From: Lachnospiraceae bacterium
Lineage (GTDB): Bacteria; Bacillota; Clostridia; Lachnospirales; Lachnospiraceae
NCBI GenBank assembly: GCA_024403585.1
Contig: JAKSRN010000068.1
Span: 1-8,789 of the forward strand
Direction of reading: 5' to 3'
DNA: 8,789 nt
The notes beneath the pieces were generated by a model. That model ran no database searches. It saw only the letters and a program-made list of their open reading frames with translations, and had not been told where the DNA came from. The translations under genes were made by a program, and so were the position numbers. This document shows positions 8,618-8,789 of the stretch, piece by piece. Positions within the stretch are counted from its first letter, which is position 1. Each line of letters begins with the position of its first letter.

Positions 8618-8789
8618 ATGTATTGTGAACAATGCGGAAAGTGGAATGAAGACGGAAGAAAAAACTGCTTCAGCTGCGGATCTCCTTTAAAAATCGGAAA
8701 CATACCGGAAGAAGCAGAAGAAAAGGTGCAGGAGTCTGCTGACAAGAAGACGACTGCGGGTAAAAGAACTACAGGAAGAACAGGTTCTG
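8618..8789 (+). CDS. Zinc-ribbon protein, N-terminal part only
   Basis: The gene is open at the right window edge; 57 codons are visible. AAGGAGG (8598-8604) overlaps the stop codon of the preceding gene and lies 13 bases before the ATG, a slightly long spacing. The protein opens with a compact zinc ribbon: C3 and C6 (YCEQCG), then C17 and C20 (NCFSCG), the two CxxC knuckles being 10 residues apart. A glutamate-rich stretch (about 31-40) and a Lys/Thr/Gly-rich stretch (from about 43) follow and look like a flexible linker. Clostridial proteins with this layout often continue into a transmembrane segment and an outer domain, but that part is not in the window. Its position directly behind the YARHG gene suggests joint expression and possibly a joint role. 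Function is unknown. Confidence 0.8.
   Translation, partial: MYCEQCGKWNEDGRKNCFSCGSPLKIGNIPEEAEEKVQESADKKTTAGKRTTGRTGS

Overview
The window carries the end of a classic ribosomal-protein/RNA-polymerase locus. Two large core genes, rpoB and rpoC, encode the beta and beta-prime subunits of RNA polymerase. They are followed by an unrelated-looking pair of small genes: a membrane-anchored YARHG-domain protein and a zinc-ribbon protein cut by the window edge. All genes read on the + strand. The protein sequences (RpoB N-terminus, a Firmicutes-type CxC...CxxC zinc site in RpoC, a short RpoC trigger loop without the large proteobacterial insertion) and the strong AGGAGG-like ribosome binding sites point to Bacillota, class Clostridia. 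A Lachnospiraceae gut commensal is most likely, but the genus cannot be fixed from sequence reading alone.

Region by region: bases 1-154 are the upstream leader of rpoB. They hold a plausible extended -10 promoter (5-33) and a long imperfect stem-loop (56-117) before the ribosome binding site. rpoB (155-4009) and rpoC (4037-7747) are intact, with all key catalytic and metal-binding residues in place. They are 27 bases apart and in the same reading frame. Both proteins end in very acidic tails. Bases 7748-7981 are a 234-base intergenic region with a GC-rich palindromic element and a strong stem-loop terminator that looks able to work in both directions. The YARHG gene (7982-8599, GTG start) begins only about 40 bases after that terminator and has no convincing promoter of its own. 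The zinc-ribbon gene starts 18 bases after its stop and runs off the window.

Functionally, RpoB and RpoC form the two pincers and the shared active centre of RNA polymerase and are expected to be made together from one transcript. The two downstream genes look like a separate envelope-associated accessory unit of unknown role. I see no phage, IS, CRISPR, defence or tRNA/rRNA gene here. The least explained parts are the structured rpoB leader, the palindromic element after rpoC, and the YARHG/zinc-ribbon pair.
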